A stretch of DNA of 64,000 nucleotides from GCA-2711565 sp963664245 (GCA_963664245.1 OY760934.1:1-64000), one strand, 5' to 3'. Shown: positions 7,016 through 16,979, numbered from the stretch's first letter. Made by a program: numbers and translations. Notes: generated by a model not told the origin, from the sequence alone.

Positions 7016-10000
7016 CTAGTATTTACCGAAAATATACCTGATGCCAACTTGCATTTGCCATCTTGAAGATCTGTAACCAGAATCGTCAATGTCATAGATG
7101 TCTTCAGTTTCAATATCTTTAGTGAAAGAGTATTGAGGAGTTGTTCCGTCAGCCTCAAATCCTTCAAAAGTAATTAGCTCATAAGTTCCGTAAGGAATAT
7201 AACGACGAACACCCCATTTTTTGTTTAGGAAGTTAGCAAAATTGAAGATGTCGGCAGTTAACTGCAAGGTATGTTTTTGACCACCTGCATTAATGTAGAA
7301 GTTAGCTGCAAATTTGAAATCAAAGATACTTTCGAAAGGAAGTCTTGCACCAAATCTTTCAGCATATTGTCCTCTTCTGTGTTTTAAATAGTCATCTTGG
7401 CCAATGAATTTTTCTAATAATCTCCATTGTTGATCTGGAGATAGTCCGTTTTTCTCAATTAAATTGATATCAGCTTTGTAAGCCGGAACAAAAAGCAATG
7501 CGTAGTCATTATTGCTTTCTTGTGAATTTAATCCATTGTATGCGCTATTAGAATATACATAAGAGAATCTTCTTCCTGATTGACCATCATAAACCAGTGA
7601 AGCTTCAATTCCAAAGTTTTTGCAGAGGTCTTTTTTGTATGTTGCAGAAGCAATTATTCTGTGACCAGGGTCAAATGTTGAATAAGAAAGATCTAAGTCG
7701 TCATATCCCCTAACGTTAGCAACATATTTCCATTGAGAAGAGTTTTGAGAAGATAAACCGTCATTAATTGATTTGCTCATGCCAAAACTATAAGCAGCGT
7801 CTAATTTAAGGCCAAAGTTAAAACTTTTCTTGAATGAAGTTGTGAAGTTCCAAGAGTGTCCTTTATCAGTGTTGGCACCTAGCATAATACGAGAATACCT
7901 GTTGTCTATTGTGCTGTACTCAAAAATTGGGCGATTATCAGTACCACCGGTTAGGTTTGCAGTTGATTTATTATTGTTAACATTGTAGTAAAGAACGTTG
8001 TTGATGTATTTAGAGTAAATAACCTCTAAGGTACCAATAACGCCACCAGGTAGTTTTTGGTCAACAGCTAAACTTACTTTGAATGTTTTAGGAAATTTGA
8101 AATCTTCAGCAAATATGTCTAACTGTCCAGAAGGAGTCGTATCTTCTCCACCAAAATCAGCTTGAGTATATTGAGTGTAGGGGTCAGGATTAAAGAAAAC
8201 ATTTGAATACCTGGTAACACCACCAATCATAACTCCGTTGTTGTTATAGGCACCACCTGGCCATACCAATGGAATACGGCTTACGAATAAACCAGCTCCC
8301 CCGCGTAATTGAGTGGTTTTTTCGCCACCACTAACATCCCAGTTAAAACCAATACGTGGCGAGAACATTACCCTGTTTTTAGGCATTTTACCAGCATTGG
8401 CACCTAATAGATCCCAACCTGCATCTTCAATCATAGTTTTAGTGTCTGACCAAGTAGCAGCATCGTATTTTGGATCGTCCGGGAACATTGGAATATCAAT
8501 ACGTAACCCGGCAGTTAATTTGAAATTCTCATTAACTTGCCACTCATCTTGTATATATGCTCCTAATTGCATCCAGTCAAATTCGGCAGCAGCAGCAGAA
8601 CCGTCACCGGCGATATCATCAACCAATGAGTAGCTGTGATCAAAGTAAGATGCAGATTGACCAGTTAAGAAATCTTCCAAGGAATCAAAAGTATACTGAC
8701 CAAACGCTTTTCTCATGAAAAGGTTGTAACTTTTAGAGTATTCAAAGTTGAATCCTGCGGTAAGTGTGTGGTTTCCATAGTAATAATTAAAGTTGTCAGT
8801 AATGGTGTAAACATCCTGATCTAATTTGTTGCCGGTTGAATAAACTTCTGAACCAAAATAAACCTTAGCTCCCCCATCTTTAATAGTTACACTCGGAAAA
8901 TCGCTTCCCATCGGGTCACGATCATCTCTTACCCAGGTTGCTCCAATAATCAGACTATTTGAAAATTTATCCCATTGCGATTTTAACTCCAAAGATGATG
9001 AGTTCGTTATACTGGGGAAATAAACACCTGCGTTGTAGAATTCAATAGATCTTGAATTAGAAGCATAAGGATCATATTGCTCGTTTTTAGCATAACTGTG
9101 ACGAACAGTTAATTTATGATTTTTATTGATGTTCCAGTCAATACGGGCAATGAATTTTTTAGCATCTAATTTATCTGCATTGTCTAGGTATCCCCCCGGA
9201 TCATAGCCATAAGTAGCCAGTTTGTCAACAAGATCTTGCAAATCAGCTTGGGTTAAATTTCCTGTGTAGTTGTTAAAGTTGAAAGGATAGGGGGTTTCAT
9301 CTTTTTGTACCTCAGCATTAATGAAGAAGAATAATTTATCTTTAATGATTGGGCCTCCAATACTGGCACCATAAAGTTTAGCAGTGAAAGGAGCCAGCTT
9401 TGATCTTTCGGGTTCTTCGTCATCTTTAACTACTTCCCATGGAGTTTTTCCGGCTAGCCGTTGGTTTCTGTAGAAGAAATAAGCACTACCAAAAAACTCA
9501 TTACGACCACGTTTGGTTACCGCGTTGATACTTGCACCAGCAAAACCACTTTGGCGAACATCATAAGGAGCAATCGCAATTTGGAATTGATCAATTGCAT
9601 CCATACTAATAGAAGTACCTCCGGTTTGTCCTCCGTTAGTACCAGTAGCTGCAAGACCAAATACGTCGTTATTAACAGCACCGTCAATAGAAATAGCATT
9701 ATAACGGTTGTTAATACCAGCAATTGAAATACTGTTGTCGTCACCAATAAGAGCCTGAGGTGTCATTCTTACCATGTCAGAAATTTGACGGGTAACGGTT
9801 GGTATGCTTTTAATTTTTTCTGCGCCAACAACAGTTGCTGCACCTGTACGGTTACCGTCAAAAATATCGTTTCTTTGGGCAATAATTTCAACCGTTGCCA
9901 AGGTCGTGGTTGAGGGCTGTAATTGTACACTGAATTTTTGAGTTTGACCCAGGCTTAAGAAAATATCCTTTTTTTCAAAAGCACCATAGCCAATGAAACT

Positions 10001-10249
10001 AATTTTCAAAGTGTAAGGGCCGCCAACGTTTACGTTATCTAAGCGATAGTTACCTTTTAGATCGGTAATGGTTCCGTAAACTGTTCCAGTTGAAGTTTCA
10101 GTAAGAACTACTGTTGCACCAAGTAAAGCTTCGTTGTTTTCATCTACAACTTTACCGTTAATACCTGACGTTGTAACACCTTGAGCTAGCATAGCACTGC
10201 TAATACAAGTTACTACAAGCATCATTAGGATTTTGTAATACTTTTTCAT
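7016..10249 (-). CDS. Oar-like TonB-dependent receptor
   Basis: Outer-membrane beta-barrel of about 1077 residues. A signal peptide (MKKYYKILMMLVV..MLAQ) is followed by a carboxypeptidase-regulatory-like domain (residues about 30-115: GINGKVVDENNEALLGATV, YRLDNVNVGGPY), then a TonB plug (about 120-260: IPTVTRQISDMVRMTPQA, NRYNAISIDGAVNNDVFG, DVRQSGFAGASINAVTKRG) and a long barrel. This domain order is that of the Oar family, implicated in adhesion and protein or peptide transport rather than siderophore uptake. No SusD partner is adjacent. I use the ATG at 10249; a GTG two codons earlier is possible. The last residues end in RYIFGKY, a normal barrel-strand terminus with an aromatic end. Confidence 0.9.
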   Translation of the reverse strand: MKKYYKILMMLVVTCISSAMLAQGVTTSGINGKVVDENNEALLGATVVLTETSTGTVYGTITDLKGNYRLDNVNVGGPYTLKISFIGYGAFEKKDIFLSLGQTQKFSVQLQPSTTTLATVEIIAQRNDIFDGNRTGAATVVGAEKIKSIPTVTRQISDMVRMTPQALIGDDNSISIAGINNRYNAISIDGAVNNDVFGLAATGTNGGQTGGTSISMDAIDQFQIAIAPYDVRQSGFAGASINAVTKRGRNEFFGSAYFFYRNQRLAGKTPWEVVKDDEEPERSKLAPFTAKLYGASIGGPIIKDKLFFFINAEVQKDETPYPFNFNNYTGNLTQADLQDLVDKLATYGYDPGGYLDNADKLDAKKFIARIDWNINKNHKLTVRHSYAKNEQYDPYASNSRSIEFYNAGVYFPSITNSSSLELKSQWDKFSNSLIIGATWVRDDRDPMGSDFPSVTIKDGGAKVYFGSEVYSTGNKLDQDVYTITDNFNYYYGNHTLTAGFNFEYSKSYNLFMRKAFGQYTFDSLEDFLTGQSASYFDHSYSLVDDIAGDGSAAAAEFDWMQLGAYIQDEWQVNENFKLTAGLRIDIPMFPDDPKYDAATWSDTKTMIEDAGWDLLGANAGKMPKNRVMFSPRIGFNWDVSGGEKTTQLRGGAGLFVSRIPLVWPGGAYNNNGVMIGGVTRYSNVFFNPDPYTQYTQADFGGEDTTPSGQLDIFAEDFKFPKTFKVSLAVDQKLPGGVIGTLEVIYSKYINNVLYYNVNNNKSTANLTGGTDNRPIFEYSTIDNRYSRIMLGANTDKGHSWNFTTSFKKSFNFGLKLDAAYSFGMSKSINDGLSSQNSSQWKYVANVRGYDDLDLSYSTFDPGHRIIASATYKKDLCKNFGIEASLVYDGQSGRRFSYVYSNSAYNGLNSQESNNDYALLFVPAYKADINLIEKNGLSPDQQWRLLEKFIGQDDYLKHRRGQYAERFGARLPFESIFDFKFAANFYINAGGQKHTLQLTADIFNFANFLNKKWGVRRYIPYGTYELITFEGFEADGTTPQYSFTKDIETEDIYDIDDSGYRSSRWQMQVGIRYIFGKY

Positions 10250-10306
10250 AAGCACTTTAAATTAAAATTTTGGTTGTTAGATATTTATTTTTCATGATTT
10301 GAAAAA

Positions 10307-10314
10307 CAAACTTA
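10307..10314 (-). promoter_or_regulatory. Candidate -7 box for the Oar-like receptor
   Basis: TAAGTTTG on the minus strand matches TAnnTTTG about 60 bp before the ATG, but no TTTG is seen at the expected -33 distance. The remaining 160-bp gap between the two receptors is AT-rich and holds no gene. Confidence 0.45.
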
Positions 10315-10415
10315 TGTATTCTATAATGGAAACACCTACTTTTCTGGTTAATATTTATTAACAATTTTGTTAAAAAAATTAACTTTTATTAACAAAAAAG
10401 AAACTTCGCTTCGCT

Positions 10416-13007
10416 TTAAAAATGCATGATGAAACTAAAATTAAAAGTGCGTTTAAATCCCCAAAATCCTTCGAAAGTATCTAGTGAATGGGTGTTCCCG
10501 TCTTCACCTGTTAAAATGTATTCTGTGTTAAAAAGGTTGTAGCAGCTAATTCCGAATGTTGCCTGCTGTGCAAATACTTCTAAATTGTATGATAAATGCA
10601 GGTCAACCAAATGATATGAAGGTAGTTTAAATGACTGCTTCCGATCCGTCGCATCGTTGCGTTCTGTCGGGTCAAAGTTTGCGTATAGCATATCGTTGAA
10701 AGTCCAGTCGATGCTTAAACTAATATCCTTGGTTAAGTTTGAATTCATAAATATTCCAAACTGAAATTGAGGGGCGTTTCCAATTTTAAGCCCGTTTGAA
10801 TAGACTTCAACTGTTTCTACAAAATTGTTGCTGTTATCAAACAAATCGGCCACTACATCGTTTTTGTATTTCCAGTTGCCAATAGATGCCATAAGGCCAA
10901 TGTTCAGGTCTTTGCTGATTTGAGCGTTTGCTTCCATCTCAATTCCTTTGTGCAGGGCATCCAGACCTTTAACCAAAGCCCGGGTTTGTGCATTGTTTTC
11001 AAGTTGGATGTATTCTTTCGATAAAAATGAAATGTCTTTCCAATAAGTATAATAAGCGTTTATCTTAAAGCTGAATTTGTTTAGATGCAGGCCATATCCT
11101 GCTTCCATGGCGAACACTTTTTCGTTGCTGATGTCAATGGCCGGATTGTTATTGTAATTCGGGAATACGAATTTAAACAAGGGGGCTTTTGAATAAAAGC
11201 CAGTATTGAAATATATTTTGTTGAACGCGTCAAGCTTATAATTGATCCCTGATTTTATATCCCAGCCTGTTTTTGAAACTACCTCACTTTTAGTGTTTGT
11301 TAAATAATTGTAGCGATCCTCTCTTTGGTACCATGTTTTTGAAATAGAGGCCGCAAGAAAAGCATTTGTTTTTTTACTTTTATATTCAAGCTGGTTGAAG
11401 AAATGCCCAAAATTGATAATGCCCCCGTTGTCAACGTTGATAACATCCCCCAATTTTTTAATCATGCTTCTTTCACCAGCCCCTTCAATGGCGTAGGCAT
11501 AATTGTCGATCCAGAATTTGCCCCCGAGTAAATCCCTGACTTTTTCCTGGAATTTTGATTTGAAGTAGCGGTAATGAATCCCCGAGATCAGTTTGAATTT
11601 ATCGTTGAATTTATGCTCAAGGGTTGATAAAATCCCCGTCCAAATGTGGCTGGTTTTATAATCGGTTTGAATGATTTTTGAAAACCCGTCAACAATTTCG
11701 CCGTTTCCGAGATCATAGGTATCGGTGTGGTTTGCGTTCAAATCATAAACAGCAGCCCAATCAATTTGTTGGCTCGGGTTTCGGAACTGGAAAAGTCCCG
11801 GTCCGTAATTAAATGCTTCTGACCATTTTCCGCCGCCTTTACCCGGAGAAATATAAGCCGAAGTGGCTAAAAAAGTTTTTGCGTTGAGGTTCCAGTAGTG
11901 GTTGACGTTTAGTTGCGGCTTGTGGTAAGAGTTTTCGGAAGCGTTGTTTAATACGCCGTTGTAACTGCCCCATCCGGTGTTGAATTTTACCCCGTAGCGG
12001 TCTACTTCTTCCTGCGTTAACATAAAGTTTCGTTGCCCGTGTTTTTCGGGAGCACCAAGTAGGGTAACTGTTATTTTGTGATTTTTCCCGAATTGTTTTG
12101 CTGCCGAAAGAAAATAAGCCCAGGCATCAACGTAAGTTGCGTCAACATAGCCGTCTCCTTTGCTTCGAGAACCTAAAAATGTAAGTGCCCAACCATTTTC
12201 CATGATGCCGGTCGAAAAACTGAAAGTTGTTTTTGAATTTCCGTAAGAAGTAAAAGAGTGCCGTATTGATCCGCCTTTTTCGGCTTCGGTTGATTTGGTG
12301 ATAATGTTGATGGTTCCGCCCAAAGAGTTCAAGGCTGTTTTTGAAGCTCCCAATCCTTTTTGAACCTGTATCATTTGTGTGGCATCGGTTAACCCAATCC
12401 AGTTGTTCCAGTAAACCAAGCCGTTTTCAACACTGCTGATAGGGATGCCGTTTAAAAGCAAGGCGATATTTTCTTGCTTGAATCCTCGCAGGCTAACTTG
12501 TGCATCCCCGCTTCCCCCGCCGGTTCGGGTGGCATAAATGCCTGGTGTTTGTTTTAAAATTTCCGGGTAGGTTTGATCGCCTAATTTTTGCTCAATGGTT
12601 TTGGCGTTTATGGTTGATACCGAAACAGGTGTTCCCTCTTCATCGGCAAATGAAGCAATGATTTTTATTTCTTCCAGATTGATGATATTCGATGAAAGTT
12701 CAATGGTTCCTAAATCGATTTCTTTTTTACTAGTGTTTTCAATGGCAATATCTTTGTCCTGAAAACTAAGCATCTTAATGCCGATAGTTGCCGGGATTTG
12801 TTCCAGGTTCAAGCTAAATTTCCCGTCTTTGTCTGAAACCGTCCCTTTTTGAGGATTGTTTTTAACGAAAATATTTGCACCTGCAACTATTTCTTTGTTT
12901 TCTTTACTAACGATTACTCCTTTAACAAGCGTTGATGCCCAAAGGTTTGTTGCGATAATACTTAAAATCAAGGTTAGTGTACTCCATTTTTTAAAATTCT
13001 TTTTCAT
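10416..13007 (-). CDS. TonB-dependent receptor, predicted flavin importer
   Basis: Outer-membrane receptor of 863 residues. A signal peptide (ending near NLWAS) precedes a carboxypeptidase-regulatory-like domain (about 28-115: VKGVIVSKENKEIVAGANIFV, GTVSDKDGKFSLNL). A plug follows (about 125-245: PVSVSTINAKTIEQKLGDQTYPEIL, QVSLRGFKQENIALLLNGIPI, SKTALNSLGGTINIITK), then a 22-strand-type barrel ending in FSFIMHF. The plug resembles vitamin and iron-complex receptors. Unlike its Oar-like neighbour it has its own leader, which contains an FMN riboswitch and a terminator. That links expression to flavin shortage, so riboflavin, FMN or a flavin-bound compound is the best guess for the substrate. 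The substrate is inferred only from this regulation. Confidence 0.88.
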   Translation of the reverse strand: MKKNFKKWSTLTLILSIIATNLWASTLVKGVIVSKENKEIVAGANIFVKNNPQKGTVSDKDGKFSLNLEQIPATIGIKMLSFQDKDIAIENTSKKEIDLGTIELSSNIINLEEIKIIASFADEEGTPVSVSTINAKTIEQKLGDQTYPEILKQTPGIYATRTGGGSGDAQVSLRGFKQENIALLLNGIPISSVENGLVYWNNWIGLTDATQMIQVQKGLGASKTALNSLGGTINIITKSTEAEKGGSIRHSFTSYGNSKTTFSFSTGIMENGWALTFLGSRSKGDGYVDATYVDAWAYFLSAAKQFGKNHKITVTLLGAPEKHGQRNFMLTQEEVDRYGVKFNTGWGSYNGVLNNASENSYHKPQLNVNHYWNLNAKTFLATSAYISPGKGGGKWSEAFNYGPGLFQFRNPSQQIDWAAVYDLNANHTDTYDLGNGEIVDGFSKIIQTDYKTSHIWTGILSTLEHKFNDKFKLISGIHYRYFKSKFQEKVRDLLGGKFWIDNYAYAIEGAGERSMIKKLGDVINVDNGGIINFGHFFNQLEYKSKKTNAFLAASISKTWYQREDRYNYLTNTKSEVVSKTGWDIKSGINYKLDAFNKIYFNTGFYSKAPLFKFVFPNYNNNPAIDISNEKVFAMEAGYGLHLNKFSFKINAYYTYWKDISFLSKEYIQLENNAQTRALVKGLDALHKGIEMEANAQISKDLNIGLMASIGNWKYKNDVVADLFDNSNNFVETVEVYSNGLKIGNAPQFQFGIFMNSNLTKDISLSIDWTFNDMLYANFDPTERNDATDRKQSFKLPSYHLVDLHLSYNLEVFAQQATFGISCYNLFNTEYILTGEDGNTHSLDTFEGFWGFKRTFNFSFIMHF

Positions 13008-13032
13008 CTGTATTCAATTAAATTTATTAAAC

Positions 13033-13060
13033 AAAAAACCCTGAAGTAATTACTCCAGGG
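13033..13060 (-). terminator. Expression-platform terminator of the FMN riboswitch
   Basis: Minus strand CCCTGGAGTA, short loop, TACTTCAGGG (one mismatch), then six U, 26 bp before the receptor start. Its position between the aptamer and the start codon fits a riboswitch that stops transcription when FMN is bound. Confidence 0.8.
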
Positions 13061-13132
13061 CATATATAAATTAATCGAAAATATTTTCTAAAAAAGAAAT
13101 ATCACCATGCAAAACATCGTGCAATTAATCCT

Positions 13133-13264
13133 AATCTTCTATCATCCAGACTATACTGTCGGTACCTGGGTTTCACAGGTTCAGTCCCGAATATTCGGGA
13201 GTCGCGGACTATTACCGCCGGTCGGGAATTTTCGCTGGTGCGAATCACCCTGCCCCGAAGAATT
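13133..13264 (-). ncRNA. FMN riboswitch (RFN element)
   Basis: Minus strand contains the conserved RFN blocks in order: CTTCGGGGCAGGGTG, then AATTCCCGACCGGCGGTA, AGTCCGCGA, a variable stem (CCCGAATATTCGGG), and CCGACAGTATAGTCTGGATG, closed by GAAGAT. These are near-identical to the conserved core of the family. FMN binding is known to switch off riboflavin synthesis or transport genes. Here the regulated gene is a TonB receptor. Confidence 0.97.
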
Positions 13265-13279
13265 ATTTCAATACAGCGG

Positions 13280-13310
13280 CAAATGTAGTTCTTTTTGGAT
13301 GATCCCCAAA
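13280..13310 (-). promoter_or_regulatory. Promoter of the FMN-riboswitch/TonB receptor unit
   Basis: Minus strand TTTG (13310-13307), 19-base spacer, TACATTTG (13287-13280): an exact match to the Bacteroidota -33/-7 consensus, about 16 nt upstream of the aptamer. Confidence 0.85.
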
Positions 13311-13334
13311 TAAAAAAAGAAATTTAGAATGAAT

Positions 13335-14114
13335 TTATAATAGGCTCTTGATGATTCTAAGCTTATGGGTGTATCCTCCTTTTTCCCAGTTATATATACC
13401 TTGGTGGTCAATTTGGTCGATGCGGACTTTGCCAGATGCGTGAATGATACTGTTGCCCGATATGATGATTCCGACATGAACAATATTGCCTTCATCATCA
13501 TCAAAAAAGGCCAGGTCTCCTTTTTTAGCCTCCGATAAAAAAGTGATTGTGTCGCCTTGTTCTACCTGTTGCGAAGTGTCTCTAAATATGCTGATGCCAC
13601 TTAATCTGTAAGCCATTTGTGCCAGGCCCGAGCAATCAATCCCGAAAGGTGAACGTCCGCCCCATAAATAAGGACTGTGCAGGTACAAATAAGCGTTCTC
13701 AAGTAACTGAGATCGTTTGATCTCGTTGATGGTTTCTGTTTGGTTTCCGTCAAATTCATATACGCAATCAGCTATTTTAAAAGCATTATTGCGCGGGGCA
13801 TATAATTTACCTCCTAATAAAATGGGGATGTGTTGATTTGAGGTTGAATTATGGATGTGTTGAACCAAATCAAGCGAATAAAATGGTTCTGCTTGGTTTA
13901 GGCGTTTAAATTCGTTTTCGTCAATCAATGAAATTTGTTTTTTTTCGACCCATCCTTGGTAACTATCGTCTGTAAGCGTAATCTTTAGCCACTCGTTGTC
14001 AGATTCCGTAACCTGGCACAATTCGCCAAACAACATTTGGTTCACTAATTCTGATTTGTGATTAGGCTCTTGCCTTAGAGGAATAACACTAAGTTTGCAA
14101 ATACCGAATTTCAT
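13335..14114 (-). CDS. NlpC/P60 peptidoglycan endopeptidase with SH3-like N-terminus
   Basis: Cysteine peptidase that cuts gamma-D-Glu-diamino-acid links in peptidoglycan peptides. The first ~120 residues have SH3b features (AVIPLRQEP-like start, LFGELCQVTES, DDSYQGWVEKKQI). The C-terminal NlpC/P60 domain has Cys in SPFGIDCSGLAQMAYR, His in GNIVHVGIII and a third polar/His residue in IIHASG, the complete catalytic set. No signal peptide is obvious from the ATG at 14114, so it may act on recycled muropeptides in the cytoplasm, as some two-domain family members do. A TTG one codon earlier is not needed. It stands alone, divergent from pgpH. Confidence 0.88.
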   Translation of the reverse strand: MKFGICKLSVIPLRQEPNHKSELVNQMLFGELCQVTESDNEWLKITLTDDSYQGWVEKKQISLIDENEFKRLNQAEPFYSLDLVQHIHNSTSNQHIPILLGGKLYAPRNNAFKIADCVYEFDGNQTETINEIKRSQLLENAYLYLHSPYLWGGRSPFGIDCSGLAQMAYRLSGISIFRDTSQQVEQGDTITFLSEAKKGDLAFFDDDEGNIVHVGIIISGNSIIHASGKVRIDQIDHQGIYNWEKGGYTHKLRIIKSLL

Positions 14115-14221
14115 CAATGAAAGTTGTGTTAAGAATATATTAATACAATGTTACTAATTCCCATTTAAATAACCTAACATTCTTGAATAATTTCTATTTT
14201 CGCAAATAAATATTTTGTGCA

Positions 14222-16294
14222 ATGAAAGACTTTCTGAAATTAGTGTTCAAACATCGGCTTTATATTTATAAGATAGCTTTGTTTTTGTTTGCTATTGTGA
14301 TACTTGTGATTATTTTCCCGAAGCAGGGAAAGTTTAAATATGAGTTTCAAAAAGGCCGTCCATGGATGCATAAAGATTTAATTGCCTCTTATGATTTTGC
14401 GATTTTGAAGCCACAGGAAGAAATTGATCAGGAGCGTCAGCGGGCTTTGTCACAGGTTAAACCGTATTTTTTATTTAATAGCGAATTAACGCAGGAAAAA
14501 TTCAGGGAGCTTGAAGATCGTTTTTCCCGGGAATGGGACGCGAAATACCAGGATAGTTTTGCATATTCAACCTATAAAGAAGTGAACTGGATGTTTTGCA
14601 AACAATTATTTGATTCCATCTCAAATTGTGGAATATTGGAATCGTTACCCGAAACGGCTCAGATTGACCTTGATGATGAAATTGTTTTGATTAAGAACAA
14701 CCAGGCTTTTGAAAGAAAGCTGTCTGATATTTTTACCATTCAAAGTGCTCATGATTATTTAAAAAAAGAATTGCAGCAATCGGAGAATACCGATCAAAAG
14801 ATTGTTTTGTATTGTTTGGAGAACACCTTGTTTAGGAATGTTCGTTTCGATGCTGAAAAAACCAGGACCGAGAGAGAATCGGCCCTGAGTGAGGTTTCAC
14901 TAACCAGGGGAATGGTACAGAGTGGTGAGCGTATCATTTCAACGGGTGAACTTGTGGTCGGGGAGAAGTATCTGATTTTAGAATCGATGCGCCGAGAATA
15001 TGAAAAAGAATTAGGTTCGCGCACCAATTATGTCATGATTTTATTGGGCCTAAGCTTATTGATCTCCATGTCGATGGTCGTGTTGTTTTTCTTCCTGATG
15101 TATTTTAGACGTGATGTTTTCCAAAGTAATAAACGCATTTCCTTAATTCTTTCATTGATTATTATAATGGTTTTTGTTACCAGTTTGGTGATTAAATACA
15201 GTGTTGATTATTTGTATATCGTGCCAATCTGTATTATTCCGATTATTATTCGTGCTTTTTTTGATACCCGTCCGGCTTTGTATGTTCATATTATAACCAT
15301 TATTATCATCGGTTTTTTGGTTCCCAATAGTTTTGAATTTGTTTTTCTTCAGTTAATTGCTGGGATCATAGCCATTATCAGCGTTGTTCAGTTACAGCGT
15401 AGGGCACAGTTCTTTTTTACATCAACCATGATTTTTCTGACCTATTCGGCGGTTTATACCGGCTTGGGATTAATGCAAGAAGGAACCTTCTCCGGGCTCG
15501 ATTGGCGGTATTTTTTGCTATTTGCCGGAAGTGCCATTTTAACATTGTTTTCTTATCCTTTGATTTATGCTTTTGAAAAAATGTTTGGTTTGATAACCGA
15601 TGTTACCTTGATTGAGCTTTCAAATACCAATTCAAAATTGTTACGTGAATTATCGGCAAAAGCCCCTGGAACATTTCAACACTCCATGCAGGTTGCCAAT
15701 CTTGCCGAGGAAATTTTATACGAAATTGGTGGAAACACTTTGTTGGCCCGTACCGGTGCACTTTATCACGATATTGGGAAAATAGAAGCTCCGGCTTATT
15801 TTACCGAAAATCAAATATCGGGTGTTGATCCGCATAAAAAGAAAACACCCGATGAAAGCGCGAAGATAATTATCAGGCATATTCGGAGAGGGGTAGAGAT
15901 CGCCAGAAAATATCGCCTGCCTCAGCAGATTATTGATTTTATCAGAACTCACCAGGGAAATCGCAGGGTTGAGTATTTTTATAGAATGAAATTGAATGAA
16001 GTTCCGGAAGATAAAATAAATGAAAAAGATTTTACCTATCCAGGACCAATTCCCAACTCGCGGGAGACTGCCGTTGTGATGATGGCCGATTCGGTAGAAG
16101 CGGCTTCAAAGAGTTTGAAAGAACCCGATGAAACTGCCATTAACGAATTGGTTGAACGTATTATTGAAACCCAGATCGAGAATAAACAATTTATTCATTC
16201 AAATATTACGTTCAGGGAAATAACCCGGATCAAAGAAATTCTGAAAAAACAATTGTTGAATATTTACCATCTGCGGGTGGATTATCCTAAATAG
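14222..16294 (+). CDS. pgpH: Cyclic-di-AMP phosphodiesterase, PgpH type (7TM-HD)
   Basis: Membrane-bound HD-domain phosphodiesterase that hydrolyses c-di-AMP. An N-terminal membrane helix (about 15-35) is followed by an extracytoplasmic 7TMR-HDED domain (about 40-265), seven membrane segments (about 268-455) and a cytoplasmic HD domain. The HD domain shows HSMQVANLAEEI, then ALYHDIGKIEAPAYF with the metal-binding His-Asp near residues 514-516, and RTHQGNRRVEYFY. Length (690 residues) is normal for the family. It is a single gene reading against the WbqC-like gene, with an eight-base overlap of the two 3' ends. No cyclase is in the window. Confidence 0.93.
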   Translation: MKDFLKLVFKHRLYIYKIALFLFAIVILVIIFPKQGKFKYEFQKGRPWMHKDLIASYDFAILKPQEEIDQERQRALSQVKPYFLFNSELTQEKFRELEDRFSREWDAKYQDSFAYSTYKEVNWMFCKQLFDSISNCGILESLPETAQIDLDDEIVLIKNNQAFERKLSDIFTIQSAHDYLKKELQQSENTDQKIVLYCLENTLFRNVRFDAEKTRTERESALSEVSLTRGMVQSGERIISTGELVVGEKYLILESMRREYEKELGSRTNYVMILLGLSLLISMSMVVLFFFLMYFRRDVFQSNKRISLILSLIIIMVFVTSLVIKYSVDYLYIVPICIIPIIIRAFFDTRPALYVHIITIIIIGFLVPNSFEFVFLQLIAGIIAIISVVQLQRRAQFFFTSTMIFLTYSAVYTGLGLMQEGTFSGLDWRYFLLFAGSAILTLFSYPLIYAFEKMFGLITDVTLIELSNTNSKLLRELSAKAPGTFQHSMQVANLAEEILYEIGGNTLLARTGALYHDIGKIEAPAYFTENQISGVDPHKKKTPDESAKIIIRHIRRGVEIARKYRLPQQIIDFIRTHQGNRRVEYFYRMKLNEVPEDKINEKDFTYPGPIPNSRETAVVMMADSVEAASKSLKEPDETAINELVERIIETQIENKQFIHSNITFREITRIKEILKKQLLNIYHLRVDYPK

Positions 16295-16910
16295 AAATTT
16301 CCTGTAAAAAACACAGGGTGTTCGGCCCTTCCATAAAAAGCAAATCAATGATGCTTAGGTTGGGAGCAAATCCGTGTTTATCGTCAAATACCTGGTAATA
16401 TTTGGGGCATTTAAAATTACTTTCTTTTTTGGGGCTAAAATGGTTTCTTAAATCAATTGCATCTTCGTAACCCGGGACGAAATTTTCGGTATTTTCTATT
16501 TCTTTTTTTAGCCCGATAAGCTCAAACACTTGCATTAAAAGCAGATAATTGAATTCAATTAACGAATGGTATTCTTTTTTATAGAAATTTTCCAACTCAT
16601 CCTTATAGTATTCAAAATACGGCGAGGCATTATAAGCCGACTCAATGGCTCGCCAATGATCTTTTTGCCATTGCAGGTCATTGTTAATAATAATGTCTTT
16701 AACGCTGGTGTGATTTCCATTTACTTTCGAAACCGGGATGCTCAGGTTTAATGTTCCGTTGGCTGTTTGTATCTTGCAGCGGTTGCGATACGTTTGCTTT
16801 ATGAATGTTTCGTGGACTTCAATATAGATTTTTCCGCCTTTTATAATGTAAGCGAAATACTCAATGGGAGGGAGGTAAGCTGTGGATAATATGACTGATT
16901 TTGATTTCAT
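16287..16910 (-). CDS. WbqC-like family protein
   Basis: About 207 residues from the ATG at 16910 (a TTG three codons upstream is unnecessary). The start STAYLPPIEYFAYI and the middle NRCKIQTANGTLNLSIPV, then WQKDHWRAIESAYNASPYFEYY, are the hallmarks of the WbqC-like family (DUF/PF08889 group). Relatives occur in O-antigen and other clusters in some bacteria, but in Bacteroidota they are often isolated housekeeping genes of unknown reaction. No membrane segment or signal peptide. It follows the thioredoxin genes on the same strand but a terminator separates them. Biochemical role unknown. Confidence 0.8.
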   Translation of the reverse strand: MKSKSVILSTAYLPPIEYFAYIIKGGKIYIEVHETFIKQTYRNRCKIQTANGTLNLSIPVSKVNGNHTSVKDIIINNDLQWQKDHWRAIESAYNASPYFEYYKDELENFYKKEYHSLIEFNYLLLMQVFELIGLKKEIENTENFVPGYEDAIDLRNHFSPKKESNFKCPKYYQVFDDKHGFAPNLSIIDLLFMEGPNTLCFLQEISI

Positions 16911-16923
16911 GTTTTGCAAAAAT

Positions 16924-16958
16924 AAAAAAAGGCTGCGAACTATTGTCCATCAGCCTTT
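16924..16958 (-). terminator. Intrinsic terminator after trxA
   Basis: Minus strand AAAGGCTG (16958-16951), 15-base loop, CAGCCTTT (16935-16928) continuing into a T run. It separates the thioredoxin pair from the WbqC-like gene. Confidence 0.8.
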
Positions 16959-16979
16959 ATTATCGAATTAGGAGTTAGT

